Origin: JAAYJG01 sp964450305
GTDB lineage: Bacteria > Bacillota > Clostridia > DSM-8532
DNA: 64,000 bases
Reading direction: 5' to 3'
Assembly (NCBI GenBank): GCA_964450305.1
Contig: CAYVFB010000002.1
Coordinates: forward strand, 1-64,000
The notes under the pieces are model-generated. The model saw only the letters and a program-made list of their open reading frames with translations. It made no database searches and was not told where the DNA came from. Shown piece after piece: positions 50,207 to 58,800 of this stretch (within the stretch, counting starts at the first letter, position 1; every line of letters starts with the position of its first letter). A program made the translations under genes and the position numbers.

Positions 50207-50944
50207 ATGAAACTTGATGTCATAGCGATAGAAAAATTTTACAGTAAAAAGAAAGTCCTTTCTTCAACAACTTTTTCCCTTGGATCCGGTGATATCCTTG
50301 GCATATTGGGGCCCAATGGAGCAGGCAAATCAACGCTGCTTGCCATATTAGCCTCCTTGATCAAACCAACTTCAGGAAAGGTGCTGCTGGACGGTTCGGA
50401 TTTATTGTCAGACCCTTTTTATCTGAGAAAAATAGTGGGATATGTCCCTCAGGACATTGCCCTTTATGATGAACTGACCGTAAGGGATAACCTTCAATTT
50501 TGGCTTGGAAAACAAAAAAGCCGCAGTTCCGGGAAAAATATCGAAACCATTGCGAATGATATGAAGCTTTCGGATGTTCTCGGTAAAAAAACCGGCATCC
50601 TCTCGGGCGGCATGAAAAGAAGGCTGAATATGGCGGTCGCTTTGTTGAATCATCCTAAACTCATTCTTTTGGATGAACCCCTGGCCGGCGTCGACATAAA
50701 AACTCAGGCTACCATCGCAGCCCACCTGAGGCATTTGTCCGAACAGGGAAATATCATCATCATGTCCAGCCATAACCCGGAAATGGTTCATTCCCTCGGT
50801 AGTAAAATTCTAATGCTCGACCAGGGGGAGCAGATTTTCTTCGGTTCTCTCAAGGATGCCTATGGCCTCGTCGAAGAGCAGGAAATCAATCCTCTGCGTG
50901 AGGTTATTGATAGAAAGTATCATTTGTTTGGTAAAGGAGATTAG
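50207..50944 (+). CDS. ABC transporter ATP-binding protein
   Basis: 245-residue ATPase of an ABC-2 type exporter. Walker A GPNGAGKST (about 37-45), Q-loop VGYVPQDIALYDELT, signature ILSGGMKRRLNMAVAL, Walker B LILLDEPLAGVD and H-loop MSSHNPEM are all intact. CGGAG lies six bases before ATG 50207. It is two bases upstream of the next gene and belongs with the permeases at 52789 and 54074. Confidence 0.95.
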   Translation: MKLDVIAIEKFYSKKKVLSSTTFSLGSGDILGILGPNGAGKSTLLAILASLIKPTSGKVLLDGSDLLSDPFYLRKIVGYVPQDIALYDELTVRDNLQFWLGKQKSRSSGKNIETIANDMKLSDVLGKKTGILSGGMKRRLNMAVALLNHPKLILLDEPLAGVDIKTQATIAAHLRHLSEQGNIIIMSSHNPEMVHSLGSKILMLDQGEQIFFGSLKDAYGLVEEQEINPLREVIDRKYHLFGKGD

Positions 50945-50946
50945 AT

Positions 50947-52686
50947 ATGGAGAATGAAACAACTGTCCACGGTAAAGCAAAAACAGGTAAAATCATCGCT
51001 ATTATAGTTTTAGTTGCAATCGTTTTGGGTGCTGGCGGATACTTTCTTTATTCCAGCGTTTTCGGCATGAATGCTGAGCAGACTTTTCTGTATGTAGCGG
51101 CAAACAGCTTGAAAAAAGACTCCCCTGCTGCAGCAACACTGTCCCGGGAGCTTTTGGATTATCTAATGAAGAACTCTTACCAGGCGAATTCTCGCATAAA
51201 GGCAGCATTTGAACCAGGTGCTGGCACTGATATAGGCTATGAGGGTGATTTAGCGGAGGATATACTGAACAAGTTATCTATTGACTTTAGTTTACAATCT
51301 GATTTTAAGGAAAAACAATATATGGCTAATATCAATCTGAACTATGACGGAGCAGACCTGATAGATGGCAACGTTATAACCGATACGAATTTTCTTGCAT
51401 TTCAGGTTCCGGTATTTCAGGATGAATACTGGATGATAAACTATGAGGACCTTAATTCATTCGCTGATATGGCTAATCTATATATTAATGTCCCGGAAAA
51501 TAAGCCGGATTTTAAACAGCTGATCGACGGTATTAAGCTGGACGAAGAACTGATAAAGGAAATTCAGAAAGACTATGGCAAATTCATAATGGACTTTTTT
51601 GATGAAGAAGATTTTTCATGGAACAAAAAAGCCACCACAACGGTTGCCGGAAAAACTATAAAGTGCCAGCAACTGACCCTTGAATTGGACAGCGACAGGG
51701 TTGAAGAATTTGTTGAAGAGTTTACCAGCAAACTGATTGAAGATGATAATATTATCGCTCTGTTTTCTAAAACACTATACAACTTCTTTAAAAATGCCGA
51801 GGAAGCAGGCATGCTGCAATTTGTCAATGAAGACATGGACCTGGATTATTACTTGTTTGACGAGGATCTTGAAGGATTACCCGATGAGGATGACATTACC
51901 GCAGTTATTGAGGAAAAATTGAGCTATGCAGAAGATTGGTATGATTATATTGAATTGGGAGATCTGGAGTATACACAAACCTTTGACAGCAAAAAGAAGC
52001 TGATCAGCAGCGAAGTTGGTTATAATTTCAATGACAGTGATGCAGCCTATGATTTGGACTGGCTGGTGCAAAACTATACCCTGAGCAATAAAACTTCCGA
52101 GCTCATACTAGAGTTTGGACTGTTCTCAACCTACGGCAGCAACAAACAAGACAAGTCTGGAATACGGATTGAGGTTGAGGCGCTTGACAATGCTGTTAAA
52201 AACGGGTTTGAGACCGAAGCAGAAGGTACATTTGTTGTATATAATGATGGAGAGAAAGAACTGATGATCGATGCCGATCTGGAAGGAAACCGGTCACTGG
52301 GTAAGAGTGCCGAATCGGCAAAGTACAAGTATTCCATTAAGGCAGAAAATATTTATTCGGAGCAGTATGGGTTTGAGGGTACCGTGGCTTATGATCTTCA
52401 GGGAAGCATTGGCAGCAAAAAGGTTGAAGCGAATTTGGATCTTGACCACATAATTTCTTATATGGACGCTAATGAGGACGAATCCGTCGAAACCGGACTT
52501 AGTATAGATACTGAGTTTTCTCTTGGGAAAACAGAAATTCCCGTGCTGGAATCATCCAATTCAATCAACTTGGGTGACCTGAGCAGTGATGAGTACAATG
52601 AATTAGTCCAGGATTTCTATGATAATATGTCGGATTTTGTATACGAAAATGACGAAATTTATGATCTGATAAATGATATGTTTTAA
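50947..52686 (+). CDS. Large membrane-anchored acidic protein in an ABC operon, unknown
   Basis: 579 residues. A short basic tail and a membrane helix (about 15-36) are followed by a very acidic extracytoplasmic part of about 540 residues. In it are beta-strand-like repeats of lipid- or peptide-carrier type (FSLQSDFKEKQYMANINLNYDGADL, TTTVAGKTIKCQQLTLELDSDRVEEF, GFEGTVAYDLQGSIGSKKVEANLDL). The gene starts two bases after the ATPase stop and is followed by two permeases, so it is likely a fixed part of the exporter: a substrate-handling or sensing subunit. From memory, similar anchored proteins occur in clostridial ABC operons; I cannot name a family with certainty. Confidence 0.85.
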   Translation: MENETTVHGKAKTGKIIAIIVLVAIVLGAGGYFLYSSVFGMNAEQTFLYVAANSLKKDSPAAATLSRELLDYLMKNSYQANSRIKAAFEPGAGTDIGYEGDLAEDILNKLSIDFSLQSDFKEKQYMANINLNYDGADLIDGNVITDTNFLAFQVPVFQDEYWMINYEDLNSFADMANLYINVPENKPDFKQLIDGIKLDEELIKEIQKDYGKFIMDFFDEEDFSWNKKATTTVAGKTIKCQQLTLELDSDRVEEFVEEFTSKLIEDDNIIALFSKTLYNFFKNAEEAGMLQFVNEDMDLDYYLFDEDLEGLPDEDDITAVIEEKLSYAEDWYDYIELGDLEYTQTFDSKKKLISSEVGYNFNDSDAAYDLDWLVQNYTLSNKTSELILEFGLFSTYGSNKQDKSGIRIEVEALDNAVKNGFETEAEGTFVVYNDGEKELMIDADLEGNRSLGKSAESAKYKYSIKAENIYSEQYGFEGTVAYDLQGSIGSKKVEANLDLDHIISYMDANEDESVETGLSIDTEFSLGKTEIPVLESSNSINLGDLSSDEYNELVQDFYDNMSDFVYENDEIYDLINDMF

Positions 52687-52788
52687 TGATTTTTATGCGT
52701 ACCGACGGCCACAGGGCCGTAAGATGCGCTGGTTCTGTTTCAGGGGGGGTGGTCCATTGAAACACCTCCCCTGCTTTTGGAGCATAAT

Positions 52789-54036
52789 ATGCGGTTTAGT
52801 CATTTATTTTGGTATGAACTGAAACGAACTCTGGGCAACGGGTGGAACATTGTGTTTTCAATGCTCATTCCTGCGCTGACAATTAGTTTGTTTGCATATG
52901 CTGCCGCTCCCTATCTTTTCGAAGGCGAGAAAATGGAACCCTTCCAGGTAGCCGTGGTCGATCAGGAGCAGACCCTGGAAACAAGATATATCATCAATCA
53001 TTTGAAAAACACCGAAGCCGGGAAACAGCTTTTATCGATGCGGCTGGTTACCATGGAAGATGCGCAAACACTTCTTAACAACGGCAGTGTCGCAGCCATT
53101 GTCATCATCCCGGAGGGAATCACCAATAACCTTTATTATGCTGAACCAACGGTTCTGCAAATCATAGGAAGCCCAAAATATCCCTTTCAGGCTGAAATAT
53201 TAAGAGACATCCTGCAAACCGGCGCCGAGCTTATCAGTATTGCCCAGGGCGGAATTGAAACCCTTTGGGAGTACATGGACAGAATCGGAATGGATCGGGA
53301 TGTAATGGCAGACAAATATGCAGATACCGCATTTAATTTCTATATCAAAGTACTGGGCAGAGATCAGGTGATGAAGGCCATGGGGCAGGTATCTGCCACC
53401 GGAATGAACATTCCGCTGGAGTATTATATTGTCTCCATATTCATCATCTTTATGTTTTTTCAGGCTTTATCGGTCTTGCAGCCGGTTTTTTCCGATCTGG
53501 AAAGGAAAACCGTCCATAGGATTATTCTGAAGGGCGGGACTTCTTTTCACTATATTCTTGCGAAATATCTTTCAGTGGTCACCGTACAATTCCTCCAATA
53601 CTTTATCCCCGGCATTCTTGTTTTCCTGGCAGCCGGAAATAGCTCTGATAGCAGTTTCCTGCTTGTGCCGGCAGGTTTTATCGCCATTTCACTGTGCTCC
53701 TGCTCCATGATAATGGTGTTTGGTTATCTGATCACCAAAATGGAAGCCGCAATCGGCTTTGGATTTGTCTTTATTCTGTTATCCGCTTTTTTAGGCGGCG
53801 GAATCATTCCTCTGGCATTTTTGCCTGAAACCATCCGTAATTTGAGCATCATTTCGCCGCATTACTGGGCAATGCAGACACTGTTGAACAGTACTTTCGG
53901 AAATCATCCGGACGCCGTGCTTCAGGGCACGGCCGTCCTTGTTTTGATATCAGCCGTATTTTTTACATGCAGCACGCTGTTGCTGCGTCGCGCGACTAAG
54001 ATGCCGCAAGCCGGCATTTTGGAACAGATGGCTTGA
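52789..54036 (+). CDS. ABC-2 type transporter permease (first)
   Basis: About 415 residues. One N-terminal helix (MLIPALTISLFAYAAA) is followed by a large outer domain (about 45-215, including PFQVAVVDQEQTLETRYIINHLKN), then five membrane segments from about 218. This is the ABC2_membrane_3/YhgE-like layout. The start is ATG 52789 after TGGAG; a TTG four codons upstream overlaps that site. The second permease follows after 37 bases and has the same layout, so the two probably form a heterodimer. Confidence 0.9.
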   Translation: MRFSHLFWYELKRTLGNGWNIVFSMLIPALTISLFAYAAAPYLFEGEKMEPFQVAVVDQEQTLETRYIINHLKNTEAGKQLLSMRLVTMEDAQTLLNNGSVAAIVIIPEGITNNLYYAEPTVLQIIGSPKYPFQAEILRDILQTGAELISIAQGGIETLWEYMDRIGMDRDVMADKYADTAFNFYIKVLGRDQVMKAMGQVSATGMNIPLEYYIVSIFIIFMFFQALSVLQPVFSDLERKTVHRIILKGGTSFHYILAKYLSVVTVQFLQYFIPGILVFLAAGNSSDSSFLLVPAGFIAISLCSCSMIMVFGYLITKMEAAIGFGFVFILLSAFLGGGIIPLAFLPETIRNLSIISPHYWAMQTLLNSTFGNHPDAVLQGTAVLVLISAVFFTCSTLLLRRATKMPQAGILEQMA

Positions 54037-54073
54037 TCGCCTGAACCATCAGCCAATTATTTAAGGGTATGCT

Positions 54074-55267
54074 ATGATAAGCTTTTGGCGCATTTTTCTA
54101 TGCAGAATCAAATTACTGGTACTTCAGCGGGAATTTCTCCTGTTCTCGGTAATACTCTTTGTTGTATCCATTTTCTTTGGGAACGGTTCCATTGGTTCAT
54201 TGAAAGGGAGTGCGGCAAATATCCCGGTTGCCGTTATCGATCAGGATCAAACCGAAATCTCCCGTGAGGTTATCATGAACGTGCAAAAAAATCCTTCCAT
54301 TCACTTGTCTGAGCTTCCAAGGGAAGAGGCGATGAGAAGGTTACAGACCTCAACCGTTGACGCGGTGTGTATTATCCGGGAAGATTTCTCTGATAACCTG
54401 TATGCTGATCAGTTGAAGGAACTGATCGAAATATATACCATCCCCGCGCCGGTAACATCGGGTATTGTCGCCGAAGCCTTCAGCGGGGAAACGATGAAGG
54501 CATGGATCGGAATAAAAAGCATATCCGGGATTCTTGAAGAATACGGCATGACCATGGATGAAGCGCAGGAAAGCTTTCTTGACGAAATTCAGGATTTTCA
54601 AAAAAACGCAATACAGGAGCATCCGCTGCTGATTATTGAATATCATGAGCAGCGCGGCGATGGCGCAGATAATTTCAAAATGGATGACAAGGATAACCTG
54701 AAGCGTCTGATAAGGTATTGGAATGTTGTTTCCGCTTTTCTTGCTTTCCTTGGCTCTTTATGGCTGTTAAAGGAAAAAGAAAACGGTTTTTTGCGCAGGA
54801 TAAGCACGACAACCGGAGGCTTGCTGTATTATCTTTCCTCTTCCGCACTGACGGTTTCATTTTTTATCTGGTGTTTATCTGTGTTTTCCATTCTTGTTTG
54901 TGGCGAAGCTACCGGAAAACTTTTAGCTGCCTGTCTTTTATTGATGTTTTTCTATATTTGTATCAGCGTATCCCTTGGATTTGTCATGGCAGCTCTTTGT
55001 GGATCTATATGGAGGATGATGGTTGTCATTCCCGCCGCTACATTCGTGATGGCCCTTTTCGGCGGAAGCATTATAAACCTGTCCGAGGTTTTAACACATT
55101 GGAAAATGATTGCCCAATGGACCCCCTCCTATTGGTTGAATGAAGGTTTTTCCAGCATACTTGCCGGAGAACCCCTGGGATACATCGTTATTTTGGTAAT
55201 GGCTGCCGTCGCGGCTGCTGTCTTAAGCCTTGTTCCTTACCTTCTGTCCCACCGCGTAAGAAGATAA
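54074..55267 (+). CDS. ABC-2 type transporter permease (second)
   Basis: 397 residues, same plan as the first: a first helix (LLFSVILFVVSIFFG), an outer domain (about 45-205, with IPVAVIDQDQTEISREVIMN closely matching AVVDQEQTLETRYIIN of the partner), then membrane segments from about 212 to 390 including MVVIPAATFVMALFGGSIINLSEVL. AAGGG lies upstream of the ATG. Last gene of the operon; a palindromic element follows. Confidence 0.9.
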   Translation: MISFWRIFLCRIKLLVLQREFLLFSVILFVVSIFFGNGSIGSLKGSAANIPVAVIDQDQTEISREVIMNVQKNPSIHLSELPREEAMRRLQTSTVDAVCIIREDFSDNLYADQLKELIEIYTIPAPVTSGIVAEAFSGETMKAWIGIKSISGILEEYGMTMDEAQESFLDEIQDFQKNAIQEHPLLIIEYHEQRGDGADNFKMDDKDNLKRLIRYWNVVSAFLAFLGSLWLLKEKENGFLRRISTTTGGLLYYLSSSALTVSFFIWCLSVFSILVCGEATGKLLAACLLLMFFYICISVSLGFVMAALCGSIWRMMVVIPAATFVMALFGGSIINLSEVLTHWKMIAQWTPSYWLNEGFSSILAGEPLGYIVILVMAAVAAAVLSLVPYLLSHRVRR

Positions 55268-55269
55268 GG

Positions 55270-55343
55270 TTCTCCAGGGGTGCAGGTACCTTGGCGTATT
55301 TGAGCCAATGTACCTGAGCCCCATCTCCTGTCCGCCCCCTGGT
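55270..55343. repeat. Palindromic element at a second convergent junction
   Basis: Outer CCAGGGG / CCCCCTGG and inner AGGTACCTTGGC / GCCAATGTACCT inverted repeats. Shares the GTACCTGNGCCCC and TCCGCCCCCTG strings with the element at 2586-2711. It lies between the second permease and the minus-strand TIGR04076 gene, two bases from the stop of the latter. Confidence 0.65.
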
Positions 55344-55344
55344 T

Positions 55345-55662
55345 TCACTCCTCCAGTCGTTCCACCTTAAACGAAACAGGCCTCATACCATCCGTGCAGC
55401 AAACAATCATCGTTTTATCATCCTTCATCCAGTTGTTGAACACTTCCGTATTGAAGTTTCCACCTCTTCCAAGAGCGGCAACAACCTTGTTAATATCATT
55501 CCATGCCCAGTCACAGAAGTTTTGCGGCTTTTCAAAAAGGCTGCAGATAAACTCCTGACCCTCTTGAAAAAATGGGCATTTCTCTACAATATCATTCGAA
55601 AATTGTTCTGCCAGTTCTTTATTCAGCGCTCTTTTCAAAACAGTAATTTTACATCTTGCCAT
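55345..55662 (-). CDS. TIGR04076-family small protein
   Basis: 105 residues. MARCKITVLKRALNKELAEQF, then CPFFQEGQEFIC and FCDWAWNDINKVVAALGRGG, and the end MIVCCTDGMRPVSFKVERLEE are typical of this family. It is often found in anaerobes beside other small redox or metabolic genes; its function is unknown. Six cysteines, some paired, suggest metal or redox chemistry. GAGGAG lies eight bases before the ATG. Confidence 0.85.
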   Translation of the reverse strand: MARCKITVLKRALNKELAEQFSNDIVEKCPFFQEGQEFICSLFEKPQNFCDWAWNDINKVVAALGRGGNFNTEVFNNWMKDDKTMIVCCTDGMRPVSFKVERLEE

Positions 55663-55929
55663 AAATGATCTCCTCTTCCCTGCCCGATATTTGCCGGCTA
55701 TTTCACAGGTTTGTCCTACAATCAGAATAGCATTTACATAATATTACTGTCAAATCAGTAAACTTCTCTCGTTCAGCAGGTTGTGCTTTGAACATTAACC
55801 ACGCTCATGTTGAAGTCCTCAAAGCTTTTTGCAGGAGGTTACGCCTTTGATCTTCTGTTTTCACTTTTGTATAAGATAACTGAAAAATATCTGGCCAGAT
55901 GAAATTTTTTTGATAAATTTTTTATAGAC
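55663..55929. other. Non-coding stretch upstream of uxuA
   Basis: No gene. A fragment of the dispersed R family (CTCTCGTTCAGCAGGTTGTGCTTTGAAC) is at about 55765-55795. The part from 55890 is very AT-rich and leads into the uxuA promoter region. Confidence 0.45.
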
Positions 55930-55959
55930 ACTAATATATTAGTATGTTAATATATTATT
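55924..55959 (+). promoter_or_regulatory. uxuA promoter with palindromic operator candidate
   Basis: ACTAATATATTAGT (55930-55943) is a perfect 14-bp palindrome. It fills the spacer of a possible promoter TAGACA-17-TAATAT (about 55925-55953) and is followed by a second AT-rich half-copy TTAATATATTATTAG. The GntR gene at 57553 is a natural candidate to bind here. Confidence 0.4.
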
Positions 55960-56010
55960 AGAGGTTGATTTTAGACATCACGATTTGTTCAAGAAAGGAT
56001 GAATGCGTTT

Positions 56011-57159
56011 ATGAAAATGACATTAAGATGGTTTGGTTCTGAAACAGATACCGTTCCTTTGAAATATATCCGTCAAATCCCCGGTGTTCAGGGAGTTGTA
56101 ACTACCCTTTACGATATTCCCGCCGGAGAGGTTTGGCCCAGGGAAAGAATCCGTGCCATGAAAGCGGAAGTGGAAAGTCATGGTCTTGAGGTATTGGGAA
56201 TTGAAAGTGTAAACATCCATGACGCCATCAAGGTTGGGCTGGCGGAACGTGATCACTACATCGCAAATTATATTCAAACCCTGAAGCATTTGGGTGAAGA
56301 AGGAATTCATCTTGTTTGCTACAACTTCATGCCGGTATTTGACTGGACGCGCTCCGATTTGGCCAAAAGCCGTGAAGATGGTGCCACCGTATTATCCTAT
56401 GATCAGGATATTATCGACCAAATCAACCCTGAAGAAATGTTCAGCAGGATGGATTCGAATTCCAACGGTTTTCTTTTGCCAGGCTGGGAACCTGAGAGAA
56501 TGGCAAAAATCCGTTCACTGTTTGAACTATACAAGGACGTTGATGCTGACAGGCTTTTAGAAAACCTGAAGGTTTTTTTAACCGCCATCATGCCCACCTG
56601 CGAAGAATACGGCATTAAAATGGCCATTCATCCCGATGATCCTGCATGGCCGGTATTCGGGCTGTCCCGTGTGGTAACAAACAAGGAAAACCTGTTGAAA
56701 ATCGTCAGCATGGTCAACAGTCCATACAATGGTGTCACCCTTTGCACCGGTTCACTGGGCTCCAACCCTGAAAACGATATACCGGACATTATCCGTGCCC
56801 TTGGCAGCAGAATTCACTTTGCCCATGTGCGTAACATCAGGCATTTGGGAAAAGGAAAATTCGACGAGTCCGCTCATCTGTCTTCCGATGGTTCTATGGA
56901 TATGTATGAGATCATGAAAGCATTCCATGATGTCGGCTTTGATGGAATCATGAGACCCGACCATGGCAGGGCGATATGGGATGAAAAATCCATGCCCGGC
57001 TATGGTTTGTATGACCGTGCCCTTGGCGTGGCTTACCTGAATGGACTTTGGGAAGCCATCTGTAAGCAGAGTCCAGCCCCTGTGGTTTGCGGGAATGAAT
57101 ATTATGAAATGAACCTTTCAGGAATGCTGATGTATAGCAAGACGAAAGCAACAGTTTAA
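56011..57159 (+). CDS. uxuA: Mannonate dehydratase
   Basis: 382-residue enzyme that converts D-mannonate to 2-keto-3-deoxygluconate in glucuronate breakdown. MKMTLRWFGSETDTVPLKYIRQIPGVQGVVT is the standard start; VCYNFMPVFDWTRSDL, MAIHPDDPAWPVFGLSRVV and the metal-site HFAHVRNIRH, then GFDGIMRPDHGRAIW follow. The start is set at ATG 56011 to match the family; AAAGG is 12 bases upstream, and an ATG four codons earlier touches that site. No uxuB, kduI or kdgK is nearby. Confidence 0.96.
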   Translation: MKMTLRWFGSETDTVPLKYIRQIPGVQGVVTTLYDIPAGEVWPRERIRAMKAEVESHGLEVLGIESVNIHDAIKVGLAERDHYIANYIQTLKHLGEEGIHLVCYNFMPVFDWTRSDLAKSREDGATVLSYDQDIIDQINPEEMFSRMDSNSNGFLLPGWEPERMAKIRSLFELYKDVDADRLLENLKVFLTAIMPTCEEYGIKMAIHPDDPAWPVFGLSRVVTNKENLLKIVSMVNSPYNGVTLCTGSLGSNPENDIPDIIRALGSRIHFAHVRNIRHLGKGKFDESAHLSSDGSMDMYEIMKAFHDVGFDGIMRPDHGRAIWDEKSMPGYGLYDRALGVAYLNGLWEAICKQSPAPVVCGNEYYEMNLSGMLMYSKTKATV

Positions 57160-57261
57160 GAGCAACTGTTGCCGGAACCTTTTTCATAAATCCCCTCTCT
57201 GGTGGCAGCGGAAGCAAATGCGTGGCAATTGCTTCCGTTTGCTGTTACTATTTAGAGGTAA

Positions 57262-57393
57262 GCAGGCGCAGCTTGCTGAACGAAGTGAAGGAGCTTTGCA
57301 TTACTCCGGAAAAGATCCTTCGCTGCGCTCGGATGACATTGCTGTGCAGGATGACCTCGCTGCGCTCAGGATAAAACACATACCTCTGAACAG
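57262..57393 (-). repeat. Dispersed palindromic repeat, copy R6 (reverse)
   Basis: Reverse-oriented copy with GCAGGCGCAGCTTGCTGAACGAAGTGAAGGAG at the left and CTCAGGATAAAACACATACCTCTG at the right. The GCTGCGCTCNGGATGAC block occurs twice (about 57333 and 57357). It lies between uxuA and the GntR gene; the rest of 57160-57552 holds no gene. Confidence 0.75.
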
Positions 57394-57552
57394 GAATCTT
57401 TTGATATTTCGATTGTTTCAGATCAATTCAATTGCTTGTACATTTGCTCCCGTTGTTATATCATAGTTTTATGTATTCCCAGAACCTTTGCTCAAGCTTT
57501 ATTTAGTTCATTGCGGGCTTCAATATAATTTCAGTTATACAGGGAGATAGTT

Positions 57553-58284
57553 ATGTTTGCAGATAGTATGAATTCCATGCCATTATCATACAACATCGGC
57601 GATAATGTTTATTACACTCTTTTGAAAAACATTGTCAACCTGAACCTGAAACCCGGCGAACCCTTGAATGTGAAAAGCATATCCGAACAGCTAAATGTAA
57701 GCAGAACCCCGGTAAGGGATGCTTTAATCAAGCTGGCAAAGGAAGGGCTGGTGGATGTGTTCCCCCAAAAGGGGACCAGTGTTTCACAAATTGACATGCG
57801 AAGGGTTCAGGAGGAACAATTTCTGCGCCAAAGCCTGGAAGTGAGGGCTGTCACCATTTTTATGCAGGAGCATCAGCCGTCCCACCTAAGAAGCCTGGCT
57901 GAGTTTATTCAAAAGCAGGTCGAGGCTCTTGAAGCCGGGGACCATCTTTCCTGCCTGCAATATGATGATGAATTCCACCATGTGTTCTTTGATGCCATTG
58001 ATAAGAACATGTGCTGGGATGCGATACAGAGCTTGTCCGGGCATTACAGAAGGGTGCGCTTGATGAGCATCTGGGATCGCGATGTTTTTGCCGGTGTGAT
58101 CGAGCAGCACCAGCATATGCTTGAAAACATCAAAGCAGGAAACATCGAAACGGTAAGGCAGCTTTTCCTGGAGCATTCCTCAAAGCTTGTCAGAGAAGTT
58201 GAAGCCTTGTCGGAAAAGTATCCGGAGTACTTCAAGGATCAAAAAGAAGGAAACTTTCTACTGAAAGATTTTTTACGGCGATAA
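57553..58284 (+). CDS. GntR-family (FadR type) transcriptional regulator
   Basis: 243 residues. A winged helix-turn-helix (about 15-82: LNVKSISEQLNVSRTPVRDALIKLAKEGLVDVFPQKGTSVSQI) is followed by an FCD effector domain (about 95-230) with the metal-site residues in DDEFHHVFFDAID, VIEQHQHMLENI and LFLEHSSKL. GGGAGA lies six bases before the ATG. Position after uxuA suggests control of hexuronate use, as with UxuR/ExuR-type regulators. Confidence 0.92.
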   Translation: MFADSMNSMPLSYNIGDNVYYTLLKNIVNLNLKPGEPLNVKSISEQLNVSRTPVRDALIKLAKEGLVDVFPQKGTSVSQIDMRRVQEEQFLRQSLEVRAVTIFMQEHQPSHLRSLAEFIQKQVEALEAGDHLSCLQYDDEFHHVFFDAIDKNMCWDAIQSLSGHYRRVRLMSIWDRDVFAGVIEQHQHMLENIKAGNIETVRQLFLEHSSKLVREVEALSEKYPEYFKDQKEGNFLLKDFLRR

Positions 58285-58378
58285 TGGTGAACAGAAAATT
58301 TACACGGCAATCATGTATGGGTTCGGGTTATATGGTATAATCTATAATAGATGAATGTGATGGACAGGAGTATAGCAG

Positions 58379-58618
58379 ATGATTAAATTTTGTTCCGCAT
58401 GTGGTTCAATCATGGATAATGAGGTTTGTACAAACAAGAAATGCAGCCTGCATAAAACTGCTGTGGCCAGCGGTGCGAAGCCGTCGGCAAAAAAAGCAGC
58501 CAAAAGCGGAACTGTGAAAACCATTAAAGTGAAGTCCGATTATGAAAAAGCAAGAAAGAACTCCAAATGCATCACCTATAGCATTGAAGAACTGGAAAAG
58601 CTGAAAGACAATAAATAA
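58379..58618 (+). CDS. Small zinc-ribbon protein, unknown
   Basis: 79 residues. Cys5, Cys8 and Cys17, Cys22 (KFCSACGSIMDNEVCTNKKC) form a likely zinc ribbon; the rest is very basic and Ala/Lys-rich (AKPSAKKAAKSGTVKTIKVK) ending IEELEKLKDN. It probably binds nucleic acid or a partner protein. AGGAG lies eight bases before the ATG, and TATAAT at 58335-58340 is a likely -10 box. Confidence 0.75.
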   Translation: MIKFCSACGSIMDNEVCTNKKCSLHKTAVASGAKPSAKKAAKSGTVKTIKVKSDYEKARKNSKCITYSIEELEKLKDNK

Positions 58619-58640
58619 GGTTCAAGTTTACTTTTAAGCC

Positions 58641-58800
58641 GCAGATTACAGGAAATAACGTTCAAAGCTGTTATTACCCGGCAGACTGCAGAAGAAAACG
58701 TTCATAGCTGCTATTACCCAGCGGACTGCAGAAAAAAACGTTCATAGCTAACATTACCCGGCAGACTTCAGGAAATAACGTTCAAGGCCTGCTATTGGGT
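58641..58800. repeat. 40-bp tandem repeat, four exact-length units
   Basis: Units at 58641-58680, 58681-58720, 58721-58760 and 58761-58800, each GCNGA-TNCAG-A--AAACGTTCA-AGC----ATTACCC. Units differ by several bases. Each holds the palindrome AACGTT. The last unit overlaps the final codons and stop of the minus-strand UvrA-like gene. Confidence 0.9.

Noticed and set aside
58641..58800. Possible CRISPR or iteron array
   Set aside because: Units abut with no spacers, and no replication initiator or cas gene is present, so only a tandem repeat can be supported.
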